This document shows positions 34,543-43,279 of a stretch of 64,000 bases of DNA, one piece after another. Every line of letters starts with the position of its first letter. The stretch's first letter is position 1. A program made the position numbers and the translations under genes. The notes beneath the pieces are model-generated. The model worked only from the letters and a program-made list of their open reading frames with translations. It was not told the DNA's origin and searched no databases. The stretch is taken from positions 1-64,000 of the forward strand of contig CANFCK010000017.1 of the NCBI GenBank assembly GCA_947445035.1. The letters run 5' to 3'. The stretch is from Deltaproteobacteria bacterium. Lineage in GTDB: Bacteria > Myxococcota_A > UBA796 > SXON01.

Positions 34543-34572
34543 GGCCGAGTCACCCGTGCGGGTGACCCGGCC
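34543..34572. terminator. Hairpin terminator between convergent genes
   Basis: Two 14-base arms with a TG loop: a perfect inner eight-base-pair stem (GTCACCCG/CGGGTGAC) extended by GGCC pairs with one mismatch. It lies between the glucosaminidase gene and the oppositely oriented lipoprotein gene. There is no T-tract, as is common in such GC-rich genomes. Confidence 0.6.
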
Positions 34573-34587
34573 AGCGTCAACGGGGCG

Positions 34588-35559
34588 TTACTCCGGTTCG
34601 CCGCCCTCGAGGTTTTCCGGGAAGATCGCCTCGGTCGGGCACTTCTCCTGAGCCTGGATCGGCGCGCCCGGAACAACCAACTGGCGAGACTCCTCGTTGT
34701 TGGCCCACACGCGCCAGCCGGTGCGGGTGCCGGCACGAGCGAACTCGAGCGCCTGCTCGACGGAGTGCGCCGAGTCGACCCAGCCGATCGAGATCGGGCT
34801 GGTGCCCCAGCACAGTTCGCCAATCAACGGCTCGGTTTCCTCGAAGCTCTCGCTGCCGTCGACGTCGATGTACACCCGGGGGGTGACCTCCGCGACAACG
34901 CTGCCATCCTCCAGCTCGGTCGTAGACGACGGCGTTCCGGAGATCTCGGCCTGGAAGGTGTCACTGATCGGAGCGTCGGCGTCGATCACTCCGTCGGGTC
35001 CGGCGAAGGCGACCCGCAGCGAGCCTTCGGCGATGCCGCCCGGGGTGCCACTGACGGACGCGGCGGTGGGGCCGAGCAGGCGGCTCGAGATGCTGACGAT
35101 GCGGTCGGTGCTCGACCAGGTGAGCGTGCCGTCGTCATCGCTGGCTTGCACGTACCAGCCCTTTTTTCCGCCGTCCTTGCCGTTGAAGTACACGACCGAC
35201 TCCGAGCCGACGCCGTAGTACGAGTCGGGTTGTCCTTCGGGCATGTCGGCGTACGCGAAGACCTGGTACGCCACCGGGGCGTCCGGGAACGTCGGGTTCT
35301 TGTCGCGGCGCGCGGCGCGGAGCGGCAGGGTGATGCTCACCGCGCCGTCGGCGATCGTGCCAGTGCGCAGCACTGAGCCGACCGTGACGTCACCCTCTTC
35401 GTCGTAGCTCACCGAGCGGAGGGCGATTTTGGTGCCATCCACGGGGAACTCGAAGTTGACGGTGGGTCCGCTGACGAGCGGAGATTCAGTGACCTCGGGG
35501 GTGTCAGATTCCGGGGCGCAGGCGAAGAAGGCGAGGGTGAGAAAGCTGATGAAACGCAT
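34588..35559 (-). CDS. Lipoprotein of unknown function
   Basis: 323 residues. Leader MRFISFLTLAFFAC suggests a lipid-anchored cysteine at 14. The mature part begins with acidic Ser/Thr-rich sequence and is beta-rich throughout (VNFEFPVDGTKIALRSVSYD, VSITLPLRAARRD, VYIDVDGSESFEE). It resembles the other acidic lipoprotein at 36390 in leader, size and composition, but not clearly in sequence. GGAGG stands ten bases before the ATG. No family recognised. Confidence 0.75.
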   Translation of the reverse strand: MRFISFLTLAFFACAPESDTPEVTESPLVSGPTVNFEFPVDGTKIALRSVSYDEEGDVTVGSVLRTGTIADGAVSITLPLRAARRDKNPTFPDAPVAYQVFAYADMPEGQPDSYYGVGSESVVYFNGKDGGKKGWYVQASDDDGTLTWSSTDRIVSISSRLLGPTAASVSGTPGGIAEGSLRVAFAGPDGVIDADAPISDTFQAEISGTPSSTTELEDGSVVAEVTPRVYIDVDGSESFEETEPLIGELCWGTSPISIGWVDSAHSVEQALEFARAGTRTGWRVWANNEESRQLVVPGAPIQAQEKCPTEAIFPENLEGGEPE

Positions 35560-35621
35560 GGATGGTGGTCCTCCGTGTCCGTAGGTGGACAAACCATGGA
35601 TCGGAATGTCGCGGCCTGGGC

Positions 35622-35960
35622 ATGAGGGGGAATTGTCTCACCCTCTACGATACAGGTAGCGCCTCGCTGATGTCGTTCTCGGGGACCCTCAGCACCGATG
35701 GCACGGGGGCGCGCACGGCGGATGCGGCCGAATGACAGCAGCAGCAGCGACGGCGCTGCGTGTGCGTCCAAGACGGGCTGCACCGACCCGATGACGGACA
35801 GCTCCACATCGACGAAGGCCGAGGTGGACTGGGACGGCGAAGGCGTGGCGAGCAGCCCCACCGTCAAGGAGTTGGTGGACATCCTTACCAGCGGCCGCCT
35901 GACCTACTACGACTCCGCCAAGACCGAGCTGGGCGAACCCTTTGGGAGGGTGCTGGGACC
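35622..35960 (+). pseudogene. Frameshifted remnant of an unknown protein
   Basis: Two protein-like stretches in different frames: 35622-35735 (MRGNCLTLYDTGSASLMSFS, then stop) and, from about 35731 in a second frame, SDGAACASKTGCTDPMTD, SPTVKELVDILTSGRLTYYD, ending in KTELGEPFG near 35945. Neither has a complete gene. They look like pieces of one secreted or surface gene broken by frameshift. The stretch 35560-35621 holds only the leader region of the opposing lipoprotein gene. Confidence 0.3.
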
Positions 35961-35965
35961 CGCCC

Positions 35966-36373
35966 CTACGACGTCTGCGTCGCGACCTGACTGCCCCGGC
36001 TGCTCGGCCCAGATGGGCATGCGGGGTCCAAGTCCCAGAGGTGGGCGACGCCCGAGGGGTCGATGGTCGGCGCCGACCCACTCCCCGGACAGGAGGGGTA
36101 CACCGATCGTGTCCAGCGTTTTCGCGTCGAGGATTCGCACCGAGCCATGCGCTCCGGCTGGGCGTCGCTGCCCCCACGGCACGGCAGCGACGGCGAGCAG
36201 CGCAACCCCTGTCCCGACAACCGTCGCGTGACCAGGCGGAGGGCGGCCCGGGCCTCCTGCTTCGCCTGGTCGGCGCTCGGCACCTTCGGTAGCGCCGCGC
36301 TCGCCGCTCCCAGCAACCGGCAACTCCCGATGTGAGCCGCCACCTCCGCAGTTCCCGGTAGCGCCGTGCTCAC
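35966..36373 (-). pseudogene. Remnant of a membrane-anchored WD40-type protein
   Basis: WD40-like pieces are split over frames: one reads GSVRILDAKTLDTIGVPLLS, another APTIDPSGVAHLWDLDPACP. Upstream, a hydrophobic segment VVGTGVALLAVAAVPW follows basic residues, as in serine/threonine kinases with a membrane span and a WD40 ectodomain. No kinase domain remains. It is best seen as a decayed fragment; together with the previous entry it fills the gap between two lipoprotein genes. Confidence 0.3.
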
Positions 36374-36389
36374 AGGGCCGCCGCCGTCC

Positions 36390-37313
36390 CTACTCGCAGA
36401 CCTCGGCGATCACCACCCGGGTGGCGTCAAAGAGCGGGTGCCCGATCTCGTCCGTCGCGACCCAGGCGTTCCAGCCCGGGGTCGATCGGGACCGGGTCAG
36501 CAAGTCGGCCGCGCGCACCTCGGTGGGCTCGGCGAACCAGCGGATGAAGCTTTCGTCGGCGCGTGCGCAGGCGATGCCGATCTGGGCCTCGCTGTCGGTG
36601 TCGTAGCGGAGGTCGTCGTCCGCATCGAGAAAGGCGACTGGACGGAGCAGTCGGCCGGGCGTCAGGCCGGGGTCGTCGTCCACGCGCAGGCCCCACATCC
36701 CTTCGGCGACGATGCCGACGACACCGTCGATGGGCGTGCCTTCGTCCAGAAGCGCGATCCGGATCGAGGTGCCGATGTCGGCCACGACGCCCTCGACGGC
36801 GAAGGGTCCGCCGATCACCAGCTCGCTCTCCGTGCGCAGCCGCAGCTCGACGTCGGCGGAGCCGATCGGCGACCACTCGCGATGGCCGCGCCGGCCCGCC
36901 TCGACGGCCCAGCCCGCCGGGGCGCCGGTCACGTTTCCGCTCTCTGACCACACCAGCGCGGGCTGGAAGGCTTCGCGGATGGGGCCGATGCTGCCGTCCC
37001 CGCGCGATTCGCGGAAGATGACGCGGTAACGAACGCTCTGGGGGCCATCCTCGCCGGGGGTCGGCAGGGCGATCGAGACGTAACCGTCCAGGTTCACCGG
37101 GACGCTGCTCCGCACCGAGGGGTAGCGCGGCGGCGTACCGAGCACCTCTTCGACCAGCTCGGCCACGAGGATGCCGTCGGTCTCAGCGTCATAGTCGATG
37201 AGCTCAGCGGTGAACGAAGGTGCGTCGTCCTGCACTCCCAGCGCCGCGCTGGTTTCCATCGGGGCCGACTCGGACTCGGCGCACGCGAACAGGGACAAAA
37301 GGACCAGGGTCAT
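36390..37313 (-). CDS. Lipoprotein of unknown function
   Basis: 307 residues. Leader MTLVLLSLFAC carries a good lipobox (L-F-A-C). The mature protein is acidic and beta-rich (VPVNLDGYVSIALPTPGED, VRYRVIFRESRGDGSIGP) with two cysteines, the second at the C-terminus (VVIAEVCE). GGAGG five bases before the ATG at 37313 fixes the start. Paralogue-like in style to the lipoprotein at 34588. It is divergent from the small gene at 37414. Confidence 0.75.
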   Translation of the reverse strand: MTLVLLSLFACAESESAPMETSAALGVQDDAPSFTAELIDYDAETDGILVAELVEEVLGTPPRYPSVRSSVPVNLDGYVSIALPTPGEDGPQSVRYRVIFRESRGDGSIGPIREAFQPALVWSESGNVTGAPAGWAVEAGRRGHREWSPIGSADVELRLRTESELVIGGPFAVEGVVADIGTSIRIALLDEGTPIDGVVGIVAEGMWGLRVDDDPGLTPGRLLRPVAFLDADDDLRYDTDSEAQIGIACARADESFIRWFAEPTEVRAADLLTRSRSTPGWNAWVATDEIGHPLFDATRVVIAEVCE

Positions 37314-37413
37314 GAATTCCTCCGCACTCCCCGCTGAATCGGCCAGAACGGCGCTGGAGTTGAGGGCCCGCGGCGAGAACAGCATGTTAGGTCGGCGTCC
37401 GCGAGGGTTTCCG

Positions 37414-37722
37414 ATGGCCGCACGCTACCTGGACTGGCTCACCGACCTGTTCGAAGAAGCGCAGGTGCCCTACACCGCGGCTTCGGCGGACTGGCTCGAC
37501 CAGGCGCTGCGGCGGATCGCGGCCACGCCCGCGGGCGCCAGCCAGGAGGATGTCTACCACGCGCTTCGCAAGCGCTGGCTCAACCACGGGCAGCCCGGCC
37601 GCCAGCTTCTTGCCAGCTTCCTGCGCGACGAAGTCTTTGCCCGTCGCGACTCGCCGCTGCGCCCTGTCGAGGGTGAGGGCTACTTCACCAACGAGTGGGC
37701 CGCCGCCCACGTGAAAGGCTGA
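37414..37722 (+). CDS. Small helical protein of unknown function
   Basis: 102 residues beginning MAARYLDWLTDLFEEAQVPY, helical, with no membrane segment or known motif. GAGGG is six bases before the ATG and a GTTAGG motif lies at 37386. It is followed after eight bases by the YgfZ-like gene, so the two are probably co-transcribed. It may be a small accessory protein; nothing more can be read from the sequence. Confidence 0.65.
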   Translation: MAARYLDWLTDLFEEAQVPYTAASADWLDQALRRIAATPAGASQEDVYHALRKRWLNHGQPGRQLLASFLRDEVFARRDSPLRPVEGEGYFTNEWAAAHVKG

Positions 37723-37730
37723 CGGCCGCG

Positions 37731-38783
37731 GTGGGGCTTACGCGCACTCCGCTCTTCGCCACGCACGTCGCGGCCGGCGCCCAGTTCGGCGACGTCGATG
37801 GCTGGCTTTTGCCTGCCCAGTTCCGTACGGTCGAAGAAGAGGCGGCCGAGGCTCGTCGCGGTGCGGTGCTCTTCGACCTGGCCGATCACGCGGTGATCGA
37901 TCTGGTGGGGCCCGACGCGCGCCGTTTCGCCAACGGCATGTTCACCAACAACATTCGCGACCTGGCGGTGGGCGCCTGCAATCGCAGCGCGATGGGCGAC
38001 GAAAAGGCCAAACTACAGGGGCTTTTGTCGGTGGCGCGTGTGGGAGAGGAGGCTCTTTTGGTGGTCCTCGACGGCGTGGCCGCCGCGGCCTTCGTCGAAC
38101 GATACGAAAAGTTCATCCTCTTCGACGATGTGGAGCTGTCCGATCGCAGTGAGGATCGCGTGGTGGTGCACCTTGCGGGGCCAGGGGGTGCGGAAGTGTT
38201 GGCTGCCGCGGGGCTGCCGGTTCCGACTCTTGGGCAAGCGGTCGCGGCAGCAGACCTGTGGCTGCTCGGTCGTGACCGTGGCGTGACCGGCATCGACATC
38301 GTGGTCCCGACGACGGCGGTGACCGAGCTGTGGGCGGCGCTCCGGGCGGCCGGCGCGGGCATCGGCGGTAGCGAGGCGCTCGAAGCGCTCCGTGTGCGGG
38401 CAGGTCGCGTGCGCTGGCCGGTCGACATGGGGGAGCGTGCGCTGGTGCACGAAATGCGACTGGTCGAGGAGTGCTGCAGCTTCACCAAGGGCTGCTACCT
38501 CGGCCAGGAGGTCATCAACCGCATCGACGTCATGGGGCAGGTGGCCAAGAAGTTGTGGGGTCTCCGCATGGTGGAGGATGCCATTCCGCCGGTCGGCGCC
38601 GAGGTGAAGCTCGGGGACGAGGTCGTGGGCAGCACGCGCTCCGGCGTGCGTGAGGGCGGCGTGGCCCGGGTGTTGGCCGTGCTGCGAAAGGCGGCGTGGA
38701 AGCCGGGTCTGGTGGTGGATGTGGTGGCCGCTGGGCGCACCGTCCAGGGCGTGGTGGAGGACCTGCCGTTCGCAGGGAGCTGA
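37731..38783 (+). CDS. ygfZ: Folate-binding YgfZ/GcvT-like protein
   Basis: 350 residues. GcvT-fold protein of the YgfZ/IBA57 family, which uses tetrahydrofolate to help assemble or repair [4Fe-4S] clusters. The family signature is KGCYLGQEVINRI, with the reactive cysteine. Other GcvT-like landmarks are VLFDLADHAVIDLVGPDA and GIDIVVPT. GTG 37731 starts VGLTRTPLF. The function is assigned by family; the partner cluster enzyme (for example the radical SAM at 48329) is only a suggestion. Confidence 0.88.
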   Translation: MGLTRTPLFATHVAAGAQFGDVDGWLLPAQFRTVEEEAAEARRGAVLFDLADHAVIDLVGPDARRFANGMFTNNIRDLAVGACNRSAMGDEKAKLQGLLSVARVGEEALLVVLDGVAAAAFVERYEKFILFDDVELSDRSEDRVVVHLAGPGGAEVLAAAGLPVPTLGQAVAAADLWLLGRDRGVTGIDIVVPTTAVTELWAALRAAGAGIGGSEALEALRVRAGRVRWPVDMGERALVHEMRLVEECCSFTKGCYLGQEVINRIDVMGQVAKKLWGLRMVEDAIPPVGAEVKLGDEVVGSTRSGVREGGVARVLAVLRKAAWKPGLVVDVVAAGRTVQGVVEDLPFAGS

Positions 38784-38821
38784 GGGCCGCGCCCGTGCTT
38801 CGCCCGGGCGCCGGGCTTCCA

Positions 38822-40990
38822 TCAAAATCCCGTCATCCCATCCCCGTCGACCGCGCCGCCGTGTTCGTCGCTGGTGTCATGCCAGTTCAGGCCGAAGTTG
38901 GAGTCGTTCGCGGGCGCGCGGGCGTCGCCCGCGGGCCACAACCAGGTGTCGACGTCCCCTCCGGCGTCCATGAAGATGCCGATGCTGGGATCGGCAACCC
39001 GGCTCGGACACTCATCGGAGTGGTTGCCGAGCCCGGTGGACTGGTTGCTCTGAGCCTCGTAGACATCGACGCCGTCTTTGTCGATGAGGATGCCCACGCC
39101 CTGGCAGTTGCTCGCGCCGACGGCGAGCCCGCCGTAGCGGTACATGTCGTCGCCGCCGTCGTCGACGAGCATGCCGAGGGAGTAGTCGTGCCCGGCGCCG
39201 GTCTGCATCGAGTAGGGATCGATGCGCTGGTTGTAGCGGTCGTTCCCACCGCCATCGAAGAGCATGCCGGTCGCGTAGTGGGCAACGCCGCCTTGAATGT
39301 AGTACAGCGCGTCGTACTGGTCGTCACCAGCGCCATCCGACAGCAGGCCGGTGCCCTCCCAATAGCCAGTTCCCTGGCCGAAGACGCCGTTGACGTAGTC
39401 GTCGTTCCCGCTGGCGTCGCGAAGCACGCCGAAGCCGCCGGAAAGGTACAGGGCGTAGGCGTCGCCGCGCAGGCCAAAGCCGGCGCCCTGACAGAAGGAG
39501 CTGTTGCCTTCCCCGCCTGGAAGCTGCGGCGAGCCGTAGAGCGTCAGCCCACCGAACGCGTTGCCGGGGTCCGCGGTGTACACGTCGTCGCCGCCCACAT
39601 CCAGAAGCGTCGCGGCCGAGCCGGCGTAGGCAAAACCCTGGCTGTACGCCCAGCTCTTGTACGTATCGTCGCCGCCCCCGTCCAGGAGCAGCCCCCACCC
39701 GAAGACGGCGGACCCCTGGGCGCCCGCCTCGGCGGTGTAGGTGTCGGCGCCGCCGTCGTCGCGCAGGACGCCGATGCCGAGGGCGCCGAAGCCCTGGCTC
39801 ATGCGCAGGCTGGCCCAGGAGTCGTCCCCGCCGCCAAGGTCGAACGCCATGCCGATGCCGTACCGTCCGCTGCCCTGGCGGCCGTGGTCAGAGTCGGAGG
39901 TGCCATTGCGGCCGTCCTCGTCGGACGGGAGGGCGCCCTCGACGTCGCCACTGTCCGGCACCACTGCGTACCCGTAGATGTCGTTCCCGTGGAGGTCCAC
40001 ATGGAGCGCAACCGGGTTGTCGGCGTTGACGTTGGCGCCGACCCCCGTCGTGTACGTGTCGTCGCCGCCGAGCTCCAAGAGGAAAAGGGTCGGCTCTTCC
40101 TCCTCGGCGTGGACGCCGTTGGACGACGGGGCAATGCGGAGGGTGCCGGCGTCGGTGTGGAAGGTCCAGTCGGTGTCGGTGCCGGCGAAGCGGCCGAGGT
40201 CGGCGTCCTCCACCGCGAACGCCAGCTGTCGAGCGGGCAGGAGCAGGGCGCGGGGTCCGTCCTCGCTGAGGAACCACTCGGTCGCAGCTTCGTGTTCGGC
40301 CGCATCGGTGAGCGGGGGGAAATACTCGCGGCCGTCAATCACCAACCCGGCCGCGCCTCCGAACAGGCGAGCGGGCTTGTTGACGTCCTCGGCCGCTTCG
40401 TCCATGGCGTGGCGGGCGTCGATGCCCCTGACCAGGGCCATGACGATGGGCGTCAGGGCCTCCGCAAGCTCGACCGGAAGCTCCACTGCCGTCGCGGGGT
40501 CGCCCGTGCCACCCGCCGCATCGTGCAGGGCAGCCAGTGCGCGCTCCAGATCGCTCTCCCCGACATCGATAGGATCTCCCGAAACATCGATGCCAGCGCC
40601 CTCGTAGAGCACGCCCAGCGCGGCGGCGGTGGGGTGGGGCATCAGGGCGGCGGCGTCCAGGTCGGCCGCGTGCTGGCGGGCGAAGCAGGCGGCCACGCGA
40701 GGATCGTGGTGAACGGCCTCGAAGTGCGGCCACTGGTAGGGCCCTCGGACAAAGCCTCTCGTCGCCCAGTCTTCCCAGATCGACTCGTCAAAGCCAAAAT
40801 CGTCCGCGTCCAGGTCGGCGTCGAGCAGCGCTTCGTCCAGCAAGCCAGCCGGCGCGTCGGGATCGCAGCCGATTGAAGCACCGGGGCGATCCCAGGCGGG
40901 GGCGGCGGCCAAGCCGGTGTCGGCGGGCTCGACGTCGGGGTCGGTGCCGGTGCCGGTGGGGCAGCCCAGCAACGTGAGAAGGAGGAGCAT
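38822..40990 (-). CDS. Lipoprotein with tandem GGDDxY repeats (predicted beta-solenoid)
   Basis: 722 residues. Leader MLLLLTLLGC has a perfect lipobox. The N-terminal 260 residues are helical. From about 265 to the end are roughly eleven repeats of 30-45 residues built on (L/M)L-x-D-x-GGDD-x-Y followed by SQGxxxxG, for example LLLDGGGDDTYKSWAYSQGF, MLVDDGGDDMYRYGGLAVGA and MLFDGGGNDRYNQ. The regular Asp-Asp turns suggest a calcium-binding parallel beta-solenoid on the cell surface. The repeats differ from RTX nonapeptides. It converges with the ygfZ-like gene. Confidence 0.82.
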   Translation of the reverse strand: MLLLLTLLGCPTGTGTDPDVEPADTGLAAAPAWDRPGASIGCDPDAPAGLLDEALLDADLDADDFGFDESIWEDWATRGFVRGPYQWPHFEAVHHDPRVAACFARQHAADLDAAALMPHPTAAALGVLYEGAGIDVSGDPIDVGESDLERALAALHDAAGGTGDPATAVELPVELAEALTPIVMALVRGIDARHAMDEAAEDVNKPARLFGGAAGLVIDGREYFPPLTDAAEHEAATEWFLSEDGPRALLLPARQLAFAVEDADLGRFAGTDTDWTFHTDAGTLRIAPSSNGVHAEEEEPTLFLLELGGDDTYTTGVGANVNADNPVALHVDLHGNDIYGYAVVPDSGDVEGALPSDEDGRNGTSDSDHGRQGSGRYGIGMAFDLGGGDDSWASLRMSQGFGALGIGVLRDDGGADTYTAEAGAQGSAVFGWGLLLDGGGDDTYKSWAYSQGFAYAGSAATLLDVGGDDVYTADPGNAFGGLTLYGSPQLPGGEGNSSFCQGAGFGLRGDAYALYLSGGFGVLRDASGNDDYVNGVFGQGTGYWEGTGLLSDGAGDDQYDALYYIQGGVAHYATGMLFDGGGNDRYNQRIDPYSMQTGAGHDYSLGMLVDDGGDDMYRYGGLAVGASNCQGVGILIDKDGVDVYEAQSNQSTGLGNHSDECPSRVADPSIGIFMDAGGDVDTWLWPAGDARAPANDSNFGLNWHDTSDEHGGAVDGDGMTGF

Positions 40991-41004
40991 GGGGGCATGT
41001 TAGC

Positions 41005-41580
41005 TCAGACCAGCCGCGCCCACACCCTCCGGGTCGTCGCTTCCAGCTCGGCGGTGTCCCCGTCGTTGCCGATGAGCGCGTCGGCGAGGCGCACCTTTTC
41101 GGCGGTGGGGAGCTGCGAGGCGAGCCAGCGCTCGACCGCCGCCGGATCGTAGCCTTCACGCGCGGCGAGGCGGGCGCGTTGCGTGTGCGGCGAACAGGTG
41201 ACCACCAGGAGCTTGTCGTAGCGCCGGTAGCTGCCCGTCTCGACCATCAGCGCCGCCTCGATCACCACGGCGGGAGCGTGCTGCGCGGCGATCCACGCCT
41301 CCATCCGGGCCCAGATGAGCGGGTGGGTGATCGACTCGAGCGCGGTTCGTTCGGTGGCGTCGGCCATCACCAGGGCGCCGAGCGCTTTGCGGTCGAGCCC
41401 GCCTTCCACGACGACGGCGGGCCACCGCGCGGCGATGGCGGCCAGGGCGGGTGTCCCCGGCGCGACCACCTCTCGGGCGACTTGATCGAGGTCGAGCACC
41501 GGCACCCCATCGGCTCGCAGGACGGCCGCGACCGTGCTCTTGCCGGAGGCGATGCCTCCGGTGAGGCCGACGGTGATCAC
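41005..41580 (-). CDS. coaE: Dephospho-CoA kinase
   Basis: 191 residues; last step of coenzyme A synthesis. Walker A is GLTGGIASGKST and the substrate-binding segment LDLDQVAREVVAPG follows, with HPLIWARM and LVVTCSPHTQRARLAARE further on. The GTG at 41580 overlaps the preceding stop (GTGA). It is the last gene of a coupled operon with two ArsA-type ATPases and a membrane protein. Confidence 0.93.
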   Translation of the reverse strand: MITVGLTGGIASGKSTVAAVLRADGVPVLDLDQVAREVVAPGTPALAAIAARWPAVVVEGGLDRKALGALVMADATERTALESITHPLIWARMEAWIAAQHAPAVVIEAALMVETGSYRRYDKLLVVTCSPHTQRARLAAREGYDPAAVERWLASQLPTAEKVRLADALIGNDGDTAELEATTRRVWARLV

Positions 41581-42197
41581 GGGCTCGGCGGGGAGGGGAT
41601 CGCGGGGGCCTGCGGCGGGACCGGCGCCGTTGCCACCGGGGCTGTCGGCGGGGTCGGGGTGGGCGCGTCCGCGGCAGGCAGCGACGCCAGCACCGCCAGC
41701 GCGGCGTCGATGCGCTTCAGGCCGCCCTTGTCGGTGACGAGGGTCCGCCCGGTCTGGATGCGCCCGATCATCTCCGGGTGCCCCAGGTCGGCGAGGATCT
41801 CCGCGCACAAGACCACGGTGTTGGCGTAGGTCAGCGCGCTTGCGCAGGCCGACGGGGCGCGCGCGTCGACCTCGACCAGGGTCGAGCGGCCTTCGAGCGC
41901 GGCGATGCTGTCTGGTGCGTGGTTCATCGCCGCCAGGGCCCGTCGGGTCTCACCCTTGACGGTGCGAGCCGCGAACAGGCGCTCGGGGCCGTCGTCGCCG
42001 CCGAGGTCGGCGAGGTAGTCGCCGAGCTTCTTCTCGATGGAGGGGCCGCCTTTTTCAGGGTCGCCCTCGACCGCCCAGGCGGGGCCCGCCCAGACGCCGA
42101 TTGCCAGCACGACCAGGAAAAGCGCGCCGATCTCCGGCGCACAGCCCAGCTTCTTTCCCTTCCGCAAACGTTTGCGCAGCCAGTCAGCCTGATTCAT
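41577..42197 (-). CDS. Membrane-anchored protein in the ArsA-pair operon
   Basis: 206 residues: a basic N-terminus (RKRLRKGKKLG), one hydrophobic segment (IGALFLVVLAIGVWAGPAWA, about 23-42), a helical body with three cysteines, and a Pro/Thr/Ala-rich C-terminal tail ending PAIPSPPSP. The hydrophobic segment could be a signal peptide cut after AWA or a membrane anchor. It overlaps both neighbours by four bases, so it is made with the ATPases and could be their client or partner. Family not recognised. Confidence 0.75.
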   Translation of the reverse strand: MNQADWLRKRLRKGKKLGCAPEIGALFLVVLAIGVWAGPAWAVEGDPEKGGPSIEKKLGDYLADLGGDDGPERLFAARTVKGETRRALAAMNHAPDSIAALEGRSTLVEVDARAPSACASALTYANTVVLCAEILADLGHPEMIGRIQTGRTLVTDKGGLKRIDAALAVLASLPAADAPTPTPPTAPVATAPVPPQAPAIPSPPSP

Positions 42198-43279
42198 GGC
42201 GTGTCCAACCCCCGGATGGCTCCCGCCTCTTCCAAGGCGCGGCCCAACAAACGTAGCCCCGCGAGGTCGTGGACGTCGCCTTCGGCCTCGGGCACCCGCC
42301 AGGCCTGGGCGCCGCGGGGGGCGTGGGTGACGAGCTCGGCGATGGCCGCGTCCTGGGTGGCCACCAGCGCTCGGTGGCGGGCGAGCACCGCTTCCAGCGC
42401 GGCGCCAACGGCTTCCCAGCGGGGCTCGTCGCCTGGCGCGGCGGGCGGCCACGCGATCGGAGGGGGCGCGGCGACGGCGCACCGGTTCACCAAGAACCCG
42501 GCAAAGGGCATGCCTTCTTTCTGGAGCACCTCCAAGAACTGGAGCGCCTCGGCGCGCGCGCCCGGCGCCGGCGCGGTGACCAACAAGAAGCGGGTTTCGG
42601 GGGCGCGCAACAATGCCCGCACCGCCGTGGACCGCTCCCGAAAGCCGCCCCACAGGCTCTGAAAGCCAGCGAAGAACTCGGCGATATCACCCACGGTCTC
42701 CTGCCCCAGAAGCCGCTTGAGCACCCCCGCGAGCACGTCGCTGCCCATCTCCAACATTCGCCAACCGCCGACGCTGGCTGGGAGCACGATCCAGCGCATC
42801 ACGCCCTCGTCCATCAGGCCGCCCATCCGGTCCGGCGCCACCAGGAAATCGAGCGCATGCCTCGTCGGCGGCGTGTCGAGCACGATCACGTCCGCATCGG
42901 CCTCGCGGTGGAGCGCGAGCAGCTTTTCCATCGCCATGTATTCGTGCACGCCGGGCAGCCGGGTGCTGACGGACCGGTAGTAGTGGTTGGCCAGGATGCG
43001 GTCCCGCACCTCGGCGCTCCCTGCATGTCGCGACACCAGCTCGTCGAAGGTCTGCTTGGGATCGAGCATCAGCGCCAGGAGCTCGCCGCGATCGGTCGGG
43101 ACCCGCTGGGGTTGGTTGTCGAGTCCTTTGAGCCCCAGCGCGTCGGCGAGTCGCATCGCCGGATCGATGGTCAGCACCACCACCCGCTTTCCCTGTTCTG
43201 CGAGGCGCAACGCCAGCGCCGCGGAGAGGGTCGTCTTGCCTACCCCGCCCGAGCCGCAGGTGATGATGACCCGGGTCAC
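42194..43279 (-). CDS. ArsA/GET3-family ATPase, first of a pair (signature lysine absent)
   Basis: 361 residues. Deviant Walker A reads CGSGGVGKTTLSAAL, so the intradimer signature lysine (K-G-G-x-G-K-T) is replaced by serine. Switch regions VVVLTIDPAMRLADALG and VIVLDTPPTRHALDFL are intact. Paired with the adjacent 306-residue ATPase, it resembles the two-gene arrangement Rv3679-Rv3680 of mycobacteria, described as GET3-like. GTG start; ATGA and GTGA overlaps on both sides. The role, arsenite-type or tail-anchored-protein handling, is open; no arsB-like gene is present. Confidence 0.85.
   Translation of the reverse strand: MTRVIITCGSGGVGKTTLSAALALRLAEQGKRVVVLTIDPAMRLADALGLKGLDNQPQRVPTDRGELLALMLDPKQTFDELVSRHAGSAEVRDRILANHYYRSVSTRLPGVHEYMAMEKLLALHREADADVIVLDTPPTRHALDFLVAPDRMGGLMDEGVMRWIVLPASVGGWRMLEMGSDVLAGVLKRLLGQETVGDIAEFFAGFQSLWGGFRERSTAVRALLRAPETRFLLVTAPAPGARAEALQFLEVLQKEGMPFAGFLVNRCAVAAPPPIAWPPAAPGDEPRWEAVGAALEAVLARHRALVATQDAAIAELVTHAPRGAQAWRVPEAEGDVHDLAGLRLLGRALEEAGAIRGLDTP

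Noticed and set aside
38696-40876. A 726-codon plus-strand frame opposite the GGDDxY lipoprotein
   Set aside because: Valine/glycine-rich mirror of the repeats with no leader or motifs; the minus-strand reading has a perfect lipobox and regular repeats.
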